Origin: CAIKZZ01 sp035524595
GTDB lineage: Bacteria; Pseudomonadota; Gammaproteobacteria; Steroidobacterales; Steroidobacteraceae
Length of the DNA: 20,931 nucleotides
Reading direction: 5' to 3'
NCBI GenBank assembly: GCA_035524595.1
Contig: DATKOP010000080.1
Coordinates: 1 to 20,931 of the forward strand
Of this stretch, positions 7,496 through 14,581 are shown piece by piece (the stretch's first letter is position 1; every line of letters begins with the position of its first letter). The notes below the pieces were generated by a model, which searched no databases, was not told the origin of the DNA, and saw nothing but the letters and a program-made list of their open reading frames with translations. The position numbers and the translations under genes are program-made.

Positions 7496-7950
7496 GCGGC
7501 GGTCGCTCCGGGGCAGGAGCAGGGATCGTAGGCAGTCCGTCCCGCGCCGAGAACCGCTTTGTCGTTATGGGGCGATAACCGGCGGCGGTCCGCGTCCGGC
7601 GGGCCGCTGGCGGGCGCCGCCGGGCCCTCGCCGGCCACCGCGGCCGGCCGGGCCCGCCCGGCGGCGCGGACCCGCCGCGGCCGCACCGGCAGTGGCGTTT
7701 TTCGCTGTATTCCTGTAATTTGCGCGGCGGTTCGTGGCCCTTCCTCGTTTTTGCCTTCTGCCGACCGGGTTCTCCGGCACCGGCACTGACACTAAAGCGA
7801 AGAGAGTTCGATCCAAAGGTGGCGGTCGTGTCCGTCTCCGGTGTGGTCGACCGCGTGTCGTCGCTCCGAAAGGCGTTCACTCCGCAGTTTGTTTCGGTCC
7901 TCGTCGTCATGGCGTGCCGTGCGCGGGACCTCGTTAGTGAGTGATCGCAA
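7496..7950. other. Divergent intergenic region between cysJ and the RRM gene (455 bases)
   Basis: No credible gene was found here; open frames in it lack domain-like content and good start signals. The left part (7496-7580) would hold the cysJ promoter. The middle (7590-7690) is an extremely GC-rich run of GGC/CCG. From about 7695 composition becomes more balanced, with a possible -10 element TGTAAT (7714-7719) reading toward the RRM gene. That would give a leader of about 220 bases. Small RRM proteins of this class are often controlled post-transcriptionally through long leaders, but no defined structure was recognised here. Confidence 0.4.
7564..7579. promoter_or_regulatory. Candidate LysR-type (CysB-like) dyad upstream of cysJ
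   Basis: GTTAT (7564-7568) and ATAAC (7575-7579) form an inverted repeat with a six-base spacer, 70-85 bases before the cysJ start. LysR-family sites are typically short AT-containing dyads at such distances, and CysB is the usual activator of cysJI. Only the dyad is seen; the regulator assignment is inference. Confidence 0.33.
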
Positions 7951-8262
<312 letters not shown>

Positions 8263-8268
8263 GTAAGG

Positions 8269-8334
8269 CGCGCGGCCGCTAGGCCGCGCGATCAGACTCC
8301 CAAGAGAGGGCCGCCCGCGCGGCCCTGTCTTTTT
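8269..8334 (+). terminator. Rho-independent terminator (two hairpins, T run) after the RRM gene
   Basis: Two stems follow the stop. The first is a perfect 9-bp stem, 8269-8277 with 8282-8290, around a GCTA loop. The second pairs 8307-8314 with 8319-8326 around CCGC. It can extend outward past one mismatch using AAGA (8302-8305) with TCTT (8328-8331), and runs into TCTTTTT. The second is a classical intrinsic terminator. The first lies 7 bases after the stop codon and may protect the 3' end. Confidence 0.85.
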
Positions 8335-8383
8335 CGATGTCCGGGCCGGACCGGCGCGATGCCGGCGCGGCGTAGAGGGGGGT

Positions 8384-9502
8384 TCAGGGCGGCGCGTGCC
8401 CGGCCCCGCGCGGGAGCGCGCGGGCGAACGCGCGGCCGCGCAGCGACGCGGCCTTGACCAGCGCCCAGACCGGGACCCCGGGCTTGAGGCGCAGCTCCTC
8501 CACCGCTGCACGCGTCAGGCGCGCCATCAGCCGCGCGCCGCCGAGCTCGACCAGCGCGAGCGCCTCGTCGCCGCCGTCGGCGACGATCTCGGTCAGGACC
8601 CCCGCGAGCGCGTTGCGCACCGACAGCCCGTGCGGCGGCTCGGTCGCCAGGATCACGTCGCGCGCCAGTACCTGCAGCCTGAGTCGCGCCCCGACCTCGG
8701 CGTCGGCGAGCGCGAGCCTGAGCCGTCCGTTGCCGACGGCGACGCTGGCGAGCCCGGTGGCGGCATCGACCGCCGACACCTGCGCCTCGAACACCGCGCC
8801 GACCGAGTCGCGCCCGACCAGGTCCCTGAAGCGCCCCTCGAGGCTGAGCTCGGACGGCGTGCCGCTCGCGAGCACCGCGCCGTCGGCGAGCACCACGACG
8901 TGGGTCGCGAGCCTCAGCACTTCCTCGTACTGGTGGCTGACGTACAGCATCGGGATCGCGAACCGGTCGCGCAGCGACTCGAGGTACGGCAGCACCTCGT
9001 CGCGGCGCGCCGGGTCGATCGCCGCGAGCGGCTCGTCGAGCAGCAGCAGGCGCGGCTGCGCGAGCAGCGCGCGGCCGAGCGCGACGCGCTGGCGCTCGCC
9101 GCCGGACAGCTGGTGGACCCGCCGCCGCAGCAGCGCGCCGATCCCGAGCAGCGCGACGATCTCCTCGTGTGCGGCGTACGGTGCCGCGCCGCCGGCGCGG
9201 CGCGCCCCGTAACGGAGGTTGCCCGCGACGTCCAGGTGCGGGAACAGCCGCGCATCCTGGAACACGTAGCCGATCCGCCGGCGCTCGGCGGCGACGTCGG
9301 TGCCGCGCGCCGAGTCGAGCCAGGTGGTGCCGTCGAGGCGCAGGCTGCCCTGCGCCGGCAGCAGGCCCGCGATCGCATTGACGAGCGTGCTCTTGCCGGC
9401 GCCGGACGGGCCGAACAGCGCCACGACGCCCGGCGTCGGCGCCGCGAAGCGCGCCGCGAGCGCGAAGCCGCCGCGCGCAACCGCGAGGTCGGCCTCGAAC
9501 AC
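8384..9502 (-). CDS. modC: Molybdate ABC transporter ATP-binding protein ModC
   Basis: A 372-residue ABC ATPase that drives molybdate import with ModB. Walker A is GPSGAGKST (31-39), the signature LSGGERQR (132-139), and Walker B LLLLDEP (152-158) followed by LAAIDPARR. The C-terminal third is a TOBE/Mop-like domain, with NALAGVLTEI and VEELRLKPGVPVWALVKAASL, which in ModC binds oxyanion or senses molybdate. Length fits the family (about 350-370). The start is GTG at 9502, one base after the modB TGA, with GAGG spanning the junction, so translation is tightly coupled. It is the last gene of bfd-bfr-modB-modC on this strand. Tungstate as substrate cannot be excluded. Confidence 0.9.
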   Translation of the reverse strand: MFEADLAVARGGFALAARFAAPTPGVVALFGPSGAGKSTLVNAIAGLLPAQGSLRLDGTTWLDSARGTDVAAERRRIGYVFQDARLFPHLDVAGNLRYGARRAGGAAPYAAHEEIVALLGIGALLRRRVHQLSGGERQRVALGRALLAQPRLLLLDEPLAAIDPARRDEVLPYLESLRDRFAIPMLYVSHQYEEVLRLATHVVVLADGAVLASGTPSELSLEGRFRDLVGRDSVGAVFEAQVSAVDAATGLASVAVGNGRLRLALADAEVGARLRLQVLARDVILATEPPHGLSVRNALAGVLTEIVADGGDEALALVELGGARLMARLTRAAVEELRLKPGVPVWALVKAASLRGRAFARALPRGAGHAPP

Positions 9503-9503
9503 C

Positions 9504-10190
9504 TCAGGGCCCCAGCCGGGCGCGCAGCCGCCGCGCGAGCCACTCGGCGCCGATCAGGCCCGCGAGCCCGAGGCCGAACGACAGCGCCGCGAGGCGGCCG
9601 GCGGCGAGATCGCCGTCGGGCGACTGGATCGCGGTGTACAGGGCGAGCGGCAGCGTGCGGGTCTCGCCGGGAATGTTGCTCGCGAAGGTGATCACCGCGC
9701 CGAACTCGCCGAGCCCGGCGGCGAAGGCGGTGACCGCGCCCGCCAGGATGCCCGGCGCCATCAAGGGCAGCGTGATCGACGCGAAGCGGTCGAGCGGCCC
9801 GGCGCCGAGCGTGCGCGCCGCCTCCTCGAGGCCCGGGTTCACGCCCTCGAGCGACAGGCGGATCGCGCGCACCATCAGCGGGAAGCTCATGACCGCGGTC
9901 GCGAGCGCCGCGCCGCCGGTCGTAAACGCGAGCCGGACGCCGAATGCGGCGTCGAGCCACGCGCCGAGCGGACCGCGCACGCCGAACAGCACCAGCAGCA
10001 GGTAACCGACGACCACCGGCGGCAGCACCAGCGGCAGGTGCACGAACGCATCGAAGAGCGTGCGGCCGGTGAACCGCGCCCGCACCAGGAGCCACGCCGC
10101 GCCGACCGCGAGCGGCAGGCTGACCAGCACGCTCTCGGTCGCGACCCAGAGGCTGACGCGCAGCGCCTCGGTCTCGGCCGTGGTGAGCAC
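9504..10190 (-). CDS. modB: Molybdate ABC transporter permease ModB
   Basis: A 228-residue inner-membrane permease with five to six hydrophobic segments, for example VSLPLAVGAAWLLV, LPLVLPPVVVGYLLLVLFGV and the C-terminal LAALSFGLGLAGLIGA. The ABC-coupling EAA loop reads EEAARTLGAGPLDRFASITLP, near residues 141-161, as expected for the ModC contact. Length matches E. coli ModB (229). The start is GTG at 10190, 19 bases after the bfr stop. modC follows after one base. The periplasmic binding protein gene modA, which normally precedes modB, is not here: bfr is in its place. The transporter presumably uses a ModA encoded elsewhere. Confidence 0.9.
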   Translation of the reverse strand: MLTTAETEALRVSLWVATESVLVSLPLAVGAAWLLVRARFTGRTLFDAFVHLPLVLPPVVVGYLLLVLFGVRGPLGAWLDAAFGVRLAFTTGGAALATAVMSFPLMVRAIRLSLEGVNPGLEEAARTLGAGPLDRFASITLPLMAPGILAGAVTAFAAGLGEFGAVITFASNIPGETRTLPLALYTAIQSPDGDLAAGRLAALSFGLGLAGLIGAEWLARRLRARLGP

Positions 10191-10209
10191 CTGCGAGCGG
10201 CTCCCGGGG

Positions 10210-10692
10210 TCAGGGACTGTGGCCGGGCTCCGCCTGCGACTGCTGGTAGTTGGCGAGGCCGAGGCGCTCGAGGAGCCCGAGCTGGGTCTCGAGGAAGTCG
10301 ATGTGCTCCTCCTCGGACTCGAGGATCTCCTCGAGCAGCTCGCGGCTGACGTAGTCGGCGACCGACTCGGCGTGCGCGATCGCGGCCTTGAGCTCCGGCA
10401 GCGAGCGCTGCTCGAGCCTGAGGTCGCACTCGAGCACCTCGCGGACGTCCTCGCCGATCAGGAGCTTGCCGAGGTCCTGCAGGTTCGGCAGCCCGTCGAG
10501 AAACAGGATGCGCTTCACGAGCGCATCGGCGTGCTTCATCTCGTCGACGGACTCCTCGTACTCGTGCTTGCCGAGCCTGACGAGGCCCCAGTCCTGCAGC
10601 ATGCGCGCGTGCAGGAAGTACTGGTTGATCGCGGTCAGCTCGTTCTTGAGGATCTTGTTGAGGTGCGCGAGGACCTCGGTGTCGCCCTTCAT
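10210..10692 (-). CDS. bfr: Bacterioferritin
   Basis: A 160-residue iron-storage protein of the ferritin fold that assembles into a 24-mer, oxidises Fe(II) and stores it as a mineral. All ferroxidase-centre residues are at canonical positions: E18, E51, H54, E94, E127 and H130. The haem-binding M52 is also present (VDEMKHAD). Length is typical (E. coli Bfr has 158). The start ATG follows a GGAGT-like site. Immediately upstream on the same strand is bfd, whose ferredoxin reduces stored iron for release. modB follows 19 bases downstream, so iron storage and molybdate transport genes may share a transcript. Control by Fur is suggested by the dyad upstream of bfd. Confidence 0.96.
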   Translation of the reverse strand: MKGDTEVLAHLNKILKNELTAINQYFLHARMLQDWGLVRLGKHEYEESVDEMKHADALVKRILFLDGLPNLQDLGKLLIGEDVREVLECDLRLEQRSLPELKAAIAHAESVADYVSRELLEEILESEEEHIDFLETQLGLLERLGLANYQQSQAEPGHSP

Positions 10693-10749
10693 CCGGGACT
10701 CCTTCGGTGGCGTGCCGCCGCACGCCAGGACGGTCGCGCAGGGAGCAGG

Positions 10750-10941
10750 CTACGCAGCCTGAATCGCCGCGTCGCGCGACGCAAGCGCATCGAGCAGGAA
10801 CTCGCGCGCGAGCGGCTCGCAGGTGCGGCAGCAGCTCGCGACGCCGGTGCGCGCCTGCAGTTCCTCGAAGGAGGAGACGCCGTGGTCGACCGCCTGCTTG
10901 AGCTCGCGGTCGCGGATTCCGTGACAGAGGCAGACGTACAT
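10750..10941 (-). CDS. bfd: Bacterioferritin-associated ferredoxin Bfd
   Basis: A 63-residue [2Fe-2S] protein. The four cluster ligands C4, C6, C38 and C41 are at the same spacing as in Pseudomonas aeruginosa Bfd (MYVCLCHGI, then ASCCRTC). Bfd binds bacterioferritin and passes electrons to its haems, so that stored ferric iron is reduced and released. I start at ATG 10941, because GAGGA lies five bases upstream and the protein then begins MYVCLC as in the family. An in-frame TTG six codons earlier is unlikely. It lies 57 bases before bfr. A Fur-box-like sequence sits directly upstream, in line with iron-starvation induction. Confidence 0.94.
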   Translation of the reverse strand: MYVCLCHGIRDRELKQAVDHGVSSFEELQARTGVASCCRTCEPLAREFLLDALASRDAAIQAA

Positions 10942-10960
10942 GGGGTCCTCGCTGCTCAAA

Positions 10961-11000
10961 TGATAATACGTCTCAAATGCGAATGCTACTGATTCGCATT
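10961..11000 (-). promoter_or_regulatory. Candidate Fur box upstream of bfd
   Basis: AATGCGAAT (10976-10984) and ATTCGCATT (10992-11000) are a perfect 9-bp inverted repeat with a 7-base spacer. Read as hexamers it is GCGAAT-GCTACT-G-ATTCGC, the 6-6-1-6 layout of Fur sites, though it departs from GATAAT in several positions. A GATAAT at 10962-10967 lies between it and the bfd start. The site ends about 35 bases before the bfd ATG. Confidence 0.55.
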
Positions 11001-11112
11001 ACGGGACAGATTATCGGAGCCGGCGCCCCGGTCGATCATCGTGGCAAACCGAAGACCCCGCCGGGGCCCCGGCTGGCGGCTTCGGCGGCGGGAGTCGGCA
11101 GCCGTCGGCGGG

Positions 11113-11490
11113 TCAGGGCATCCGGATGCGGCCGCCGCCGCCGGCCGGCGGCACGGCGCCCGGCTCGGGGATCACGATCGAGGACGCCTGCTCGCGGCGC
11201 AGCTGCTGCAGCTCGCGCATCGCGTCCTCCATCGCGACCCGCGCCCCGTCGCCGAACTTCGCGATCGCCTCGGCGAGCGTCGCACCCTCGAGCTCGAAGC
11301 TGATCGGCAGCGTGCCCATCGGCGTCATCAGCGAGATCTGGCCGACGTACAGCGTCGTGCGCGAGGCGTCGGTGCTGCCGTCGGCCTTCACCGGCACGAG
11401 CGCCCGGATGGTGCCGACGCGGCGGTCCGTGTACATCTCCTCGCGGTACACGCTCGCGGCGTCGAAGCGTGCTTCGGTCTGGGCGTTCAT
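11113..11490 (-). CDS. Conserved-looking hypothetical protein, 125 residues
   Basis: I do not recognise the family. The protein starts MNAQTEARFDAASVYREEMY and then has a beta-rich core: DRRVGTIRALVPVKADGS, TLYVGQISLMTPMGTLPISF, and ELEGATLAEAIAKFGDGARV. A charged helix (MEDAMRELQQLRREQAS) and a glycine/proline tail end it. There is no signal peptide, so it is probably cytoplasmic. ATG at 11490 has GGAG about eight bases upstream. It lies 89 bases after the TonB-dependent receptor on the same strand and could be co-transcribed with it, which would place it under the TPP riboswitch. Codon use and the hydrophobic pattern look genuinely coding. Confidence 0.75.
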   Translation of the reverse strand: MNAQTEARFDAASVYREEMYTDRRVGTIRALVPVKADGSTDASRTTLYVGQISLMTPMGTLPISFELEGATLAEAIAKFGDGARVAMEDAMRELQQLRREQASSIVIPEPGAVPPAGGGGRIRMP

Positions 11491-11579
11491 CGCAGTCTCC
11501 GCGGGTTCCTGGGTCCGGACGCCCACCGTAGCAGAGGCGGGCGCGGCGCAGAAGCGGCTGGCGCCGCCCGCACGCCGGC

Positions 11580-13841
11580 TCAGTCGCGCCCGGCGGCGGC
11601 GCCGAACTTGACGACGGCGTTGGCGCCGACGGTGCGCGGGTCGCCGAGCTGCACGTACAGCTGGCTCGCGTACGCCGGCGGCTGCAGGCCGAAGTAGAAG
11701 CCGCGCACGGGGTAGTCCTTGTTGAGCAGGTTGCGGCCCCACAGGTACGCGGAAAAGCGCCCCGATTCCCAGCCGAGCTTGGCGTTGACCAGGCCGTAGG
11801 GCTGCGAGCGCGTGTCGTTGGGCGGCAGGTCGAAGTAATAGGCACCGCGGCCGGTGAGGTCGAGCCGCGCGAAGGCGCCGTGCGACTCGCGGTACTCGAC
11901 GTGCAGCGCCGCCTGCCAGTGCGGCGCGTTGGCGAGCTCGCGCGACACGCTCGTCGCGGTGCCGCCCTCGACGCGCGTGAAGTCCTGAAAGTGGGTGTCC
12001 AGCAGCCCGAGCGTGCCGCCCACTGCGAGGCGCGCCGTCGCCTGCCACTCGACCGACAGCTCGGCGCCGTCGTTGAAGCCGCGCTCGGCGTTGCCCGTGT
12101 AGAGCACGAACGAGTTCGGGTCGGTCGCCACCAGCTGCACGCTGGTCTTGATCTGGGCGTCGCGGCGCGTGAGTGCGAAGACGTCGGCGGCGATCCGCAG
12201 CCGGCGGCCGAGCAGCTCCGCCTTGTAGCCGGCCTCGAGGTTGAGGTCGGTCTCGGGCCGGAAGGTGATCTCGTCCGGGGCGAGGCCCGCGCTCAGGTTG
12301 AAGCCGCCCGCCTTGTAGCCGCGTGCCAGCTGCAGGTACAGCGTCGCGCCCGGACCGAGCCGGTAGTCGAGCGAGGCGTGCCCGCCCCACAGCGAGTCCG
12401 CCGGGTGAAAGTCGTTGGGGGGCGGCGACTCGGCCGGCGGGTCCTGCGTGCGATCCAGCGTCAGATCCTGGTAGCTCGCCGTGTGGCGCTCGCCGCGCAG
12501 GCCGACCGACCAGCGCAGCCGCTCGCCGAGATCGCCGTCGAGCACGCCGAACAGTGCGAAGTTGCGCGCGCGGTAGCCGCTCGTGACGACCGTGTCGAGC
12601 GCGTAGGCGCCGTTGACGGGGTCATAGGAGTTGCCGAGGCTCGTGTCGTCGAGCGATTCGCGCAGCTGCGCGGCGTACGCGCCGACCAGCCAGCCGATGC
12701 CGTGCTCGGCATCGTTGCCGAGCCTGAGCTCGGCGCTGGCCGTGCGCCGGCTGCGGTACTGCAGCTCGGAGAACTGCGTCGTGCAGAGCGCGTTCGGCGG
12801 CGGCGTGTCGGGCGCGCACACGCCCCAGTAGTCGGTGCTGACCCAGTCGCCGTCGTAGCCGTACTTGACCGAGGTGTCGGCGTAGGTGGCGATCGCCGTG
12901 AGCGTCGCCGGTCCCAGTCCCGAGTAGCTGAGCCGCAGCGACGCGCCGCTCGAGTGCTGCGCATCGACGCTCGGCTGGTCCGAGTGCGTGATGCGGGTGT
13001 TGTCCGGCGCATAGGCGTCGTAGCCGTCGTCGAGCTGCACGTGCAGCACGCTGAGGTCGATGCGCAGTTGCTGCGTGGGCTGGTAGCGCCAGCGTCCGCG
13101 CAAGGTCAGCTCGTCGCGGTTGTCGGTGTCGTAACGGTTGAGGAACGCGTTGTGGTAGTAGCCGTCGCTGGTGTAGCGCTGCGCGGCGAGGCGGAACGAG
13201 GAATCGAGCGCCGCGACCGGCCCGGTGACGACGCCGGCGATGCTGCGCGTGTTGTAGTCGCCGGCGCCGAGGTCGAAGCGGCCGCCGAAGCTGTCCTCGG
13301 GGGCCGCGCTCGCGACGTAGATCAGGCCGCCGAGCGCGTTCGCGCCGTAGCGCGTCCCCTGCGGCCCGCGCAGCACCTCGACCCGGTCGACGTCGTACAT
13401 CGTGGCCGCGCCGCCGAGGCCGCTGAAATCGATGTCGTCGATCAGGAAGCCGATCGAGGGGTTCGGCGCGCCCTGGTACTGCTCGAGCTCGCCGATGCCG
13501 CGCAGCTGGAAGTAGCGCGGCCGCTGCGTGTCACCGGCCCAGTTCAGGTTCGGCACCAGGTCGAGGACGTCCTCGAAGTGCTGCTGGCCGGCGTCGCGCA
13601 GCGTGGCGGCGTCGAGGACCGAGACGCTGCCGGCGAGCGCGAGCGCCGGCAGCGGCCTGAAGCTCGCGGTGACGACCACCTCGTCGAGCTCGCCGTCCGC
13701 GGCGCGCGCCGCGGGCGCGGCGAGCGCGCAGGCGACGAGGCCGCCGAGCGCACAGCCGCGGGCGGCGCGGCGGGCGCGAAGGCGGTGCACGGGCGGGAGG
13801 TTTCGGGCCGTGCGGCCCGCAGCGGAATCGAAGCTCGGCAT
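11580..13841 (-). CDS. TonB-dependent outer membrane receptor, predicted thiamine or thiamine-precursor uptake
   Basis: A 753-residue TonB-dependent receptor. The signal peptide has a long basic n-region (residues 1-29), hydrophobic core CALGGLVACALAAP and likely cleavage after ARA at about 47. The TonB box is in ELDEVVVTAS (51-60). The plug domain follows, with TLRDAGQQHFEDVLDLVPNL, GFLIDDIDFSG and the conserved VDRVEVLRGPQGTRYGANALGG. The rest is a beta-barrel of alternating aromatic strands, ending VVKFGAAAGRD, without the usual terminal aromatic residue. ATG at 13841 is chosen because AGGGAG lies just upstream at the 3' end of a TPP riboswitch. That riboswitch, not the protein sequence, suggests the ligand. 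No inner-membrane thiamine transporter gene is in view. Confidence 0.93.
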   Translation of the reverse strand: MPSFDSAAGRTARNLPPVHRLRARRAARGCALGGLVACALAAPAARAADGELDEVVVTASFRPLPALALAGSVSVLDAATLRDAGQQHFEDVLDLVPNLNWAGDTQRPRYFQLRGIGELEQYQGAPNPSIGFLIDDIDFSGLGGAATMYDVDRVEVLRGPQGTRYGANALGGLIYVASAAPEDSFGGRFDLGAGDYNTRSIAGVVTGPVAALDSSFRLAAQRYTSDGYYHNAFLNRYDTDNRDELTLRGRWRYQPTQQLRIDLSVLHVQLDDGYDAYAPDNTRITHSDQPSVDAQHSSGASLRLSYSGLGPATLTAIATYADTSVKYGYDGDWVSTDYWGVCAPDTPPPNALCTTQFSELQYRSRRTASAELRLGNDAEHGIGWLVGAYAAQLRESLDDTSLGNSYDPVNGAYALDTVVTSGYRARNFALFGVLDGDLGERLRWSVGLRGERHTASYQDLTLDRTQDPPAESPPPNDFHPADSLWGGHASLDYRLGPGATLYLQLARGYKAGGFNLSAGLAPDEITFRPETDLNLEAGYKAELLGRRLRIAADVFALTRRDAQIKTSVQLVATDPNSFVLYTGNAERGFNDGAELSVEWQATARLAVGGTLGLLDTHFQDFTRVEGGTATSVSRELANAPHWQAALHVEYRESHGAFARLDLTGRGAYYFDLPPNDTRSQPYGLVNAKLGWESGRFSAYLWGRNLLNKDYPVRGFYFGLQPPAYASQLYVQLGDPRTVGANAVVKFGAAAGRD

Positions 13842-13931
13842 TGCGCTCCCTACGCCGGTACTAACCGGATCAGGTTCTACGGGTTCGCAGACGGTTCTGC
13901 GTCTCAGGCCCCCGACGGGCCACCCCAGCAA
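13841..13931 (-). promoter_or_regulatory. TPP (THI-element) riboswitch
   Basis: Minus-strand reading gives the conserved THI blocks in order: GGGGTGGCCC, then CTGAGA (13907-13902), then ACCC-GTAGAACCTGATC, then GGTTAGTACCGGCGTAGGGA. These are the pyrimidine- and pyrophosphate-sensing helices and junctions of TPP riboswitches. The closing P1 helix can form between TTGCT (13931-13927) and the AGCGCAA that runs into the ATG (13847-13841). AGGGAG, the ribosome-binding site of the receptor gene, is part of the conserved 3' end. Thiamine pyrophosphate binding would therefore hide the ribosome-binding site, which indicates translational repression; no terminator hairpin is evident. Confidence 0.93.
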
Positions 13932-13939
13932 GTGCAGCG

Positions 13940-13968
13940 AGAATACACGGATGCGGCGCGGGCGGGAA
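13940..13968 (-). promoter_or_regulatory. Possible promoter for the riboswitch-controlled receptor gene
   Basis: On the minus strand TATTCT (13945-13940) lies 17 bases after TTCCCG. The -10 match is four of six and the -35 is poor. Transcription would begin near 13933, exactly at the 5' edge of the riboswitch. It sits between the Lrp gene stop and the riboswitch. Confidence 0.35.
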
Positions 13969-13985
13969 CCGGCGCCGGCGCCGGC

Positions 13986-14447
13986 TCAGCGCACCGGCAG
14001 CTCGCGCGACTTCTGCACGGTCCTCAGCGCAAAGCTCGAGTGCACGCGCGTGACGTGCGGCAGGCTGGTCAGGTGCCGACTGTGGACGCGCTCGAAGTCG
14101 GCGGTGTCGGCGACCACGACGCGCAGCAGGTAGTCGTACTCGCCGGACATCAGGTAGCACTCCATGACCTCGGGCACCTTGCGCACCGCCTGCTCGAAGG
14201 CGGCGAGGTCGGCGCGCTCCTGGCGCTCGAGCGTGATGCTGACGAAGACGTTGACGCCGAGCCCGGCCTTCTGCTCGTTGAGGATCGCCGCATAGCCCTC
14301 GATCAGCCCCTCGGCCTCGAGCGCGCGGACGCGGCGCAGGCAAGCCGATTCCGACAGGCTCGCGCGCGCGGCGAGCTCGCTGTTGGTGATGCGTCCTTCG
14401 CGCTGCAGCGCCTGCAGGATCACGCGGTCGTAGCGGTCGAGAGCCAT
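13986..14447 (-). CDS. Lrp/AsnC-family transcriptional regulator
   Basis: A 153-residue feast/famine regulator. The N-terminal helix-turn-helix reads LDRYDRVILQALQREGRITN then SELAARASLSESACLRRVRALE (about residues 3-45). It is followed by the RAM ligand-binding domain (about 64-148), with VFVSITLE, VMECYLMSGEYDYLLRVV and the terminal strand VTRVHSSFALRTV. These proteins form octamers and respond to amino acids. It is divergent from alanine dehydrogenase with 134 bases between the starts, a frequent arrangement in which the regulator activates ald in response to alanine. The shared intergenic region holds a perfect ATTGCGCAAT palindrome. ATG at 14447 is the natural start. The gene could be called aldR-like or lrp. 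Confidence 0.93.
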   Translation of the reverse strand: MALDRYDRVILQALQREGRITNSELAARASLSESACLRRVRALEAEGLIEGYAAILNEQKAGLGVNVFVSITLERQERADLAAFEQAVRKVPEVMECYLMSGEYDYLLRVVVADTADFERVHSRHLTSLPHVTRVHSSFALRTVQKSRELPVR

Positions 14448-14470
14448 TCGCAGATCCTTGCGTGAAAATT

Positions 14471-14500
14471 GACTTCATCAGCAGAATATTGCGCAATCTA
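14471..14500. promoter_or_regulatory. Lrp/ald divergent operator candidate
   Basis: ATTGCGCAAT (14488-14497) is a perfect 10-bp palindrome inside an AT-rich patch. The patch extends as a looser dyad (CAGAATATTGC versus GCAATCTAG). It lies 24 bases upstream of the regulator start and 85 bases upstream of ald. Lrp-family sites are AT-rich dyads in such positions. Confidence 0.4.
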
Positions 14501-14581
14501 GCCCGATGCTGCGGTGCGTTTGCAAGAGCCTGCGCGCGCGCGCTCGCTACAGTGGCCGCCTCAAACGGCAGGAGAGCCACG

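Noticed and set aside
10942..10959. TTG start that would lengthen Bfd by six residues
   Set aside because: The ATG at 10941 has a GAGGA site at the right distance and gives the family N-terminus MYVCLC.
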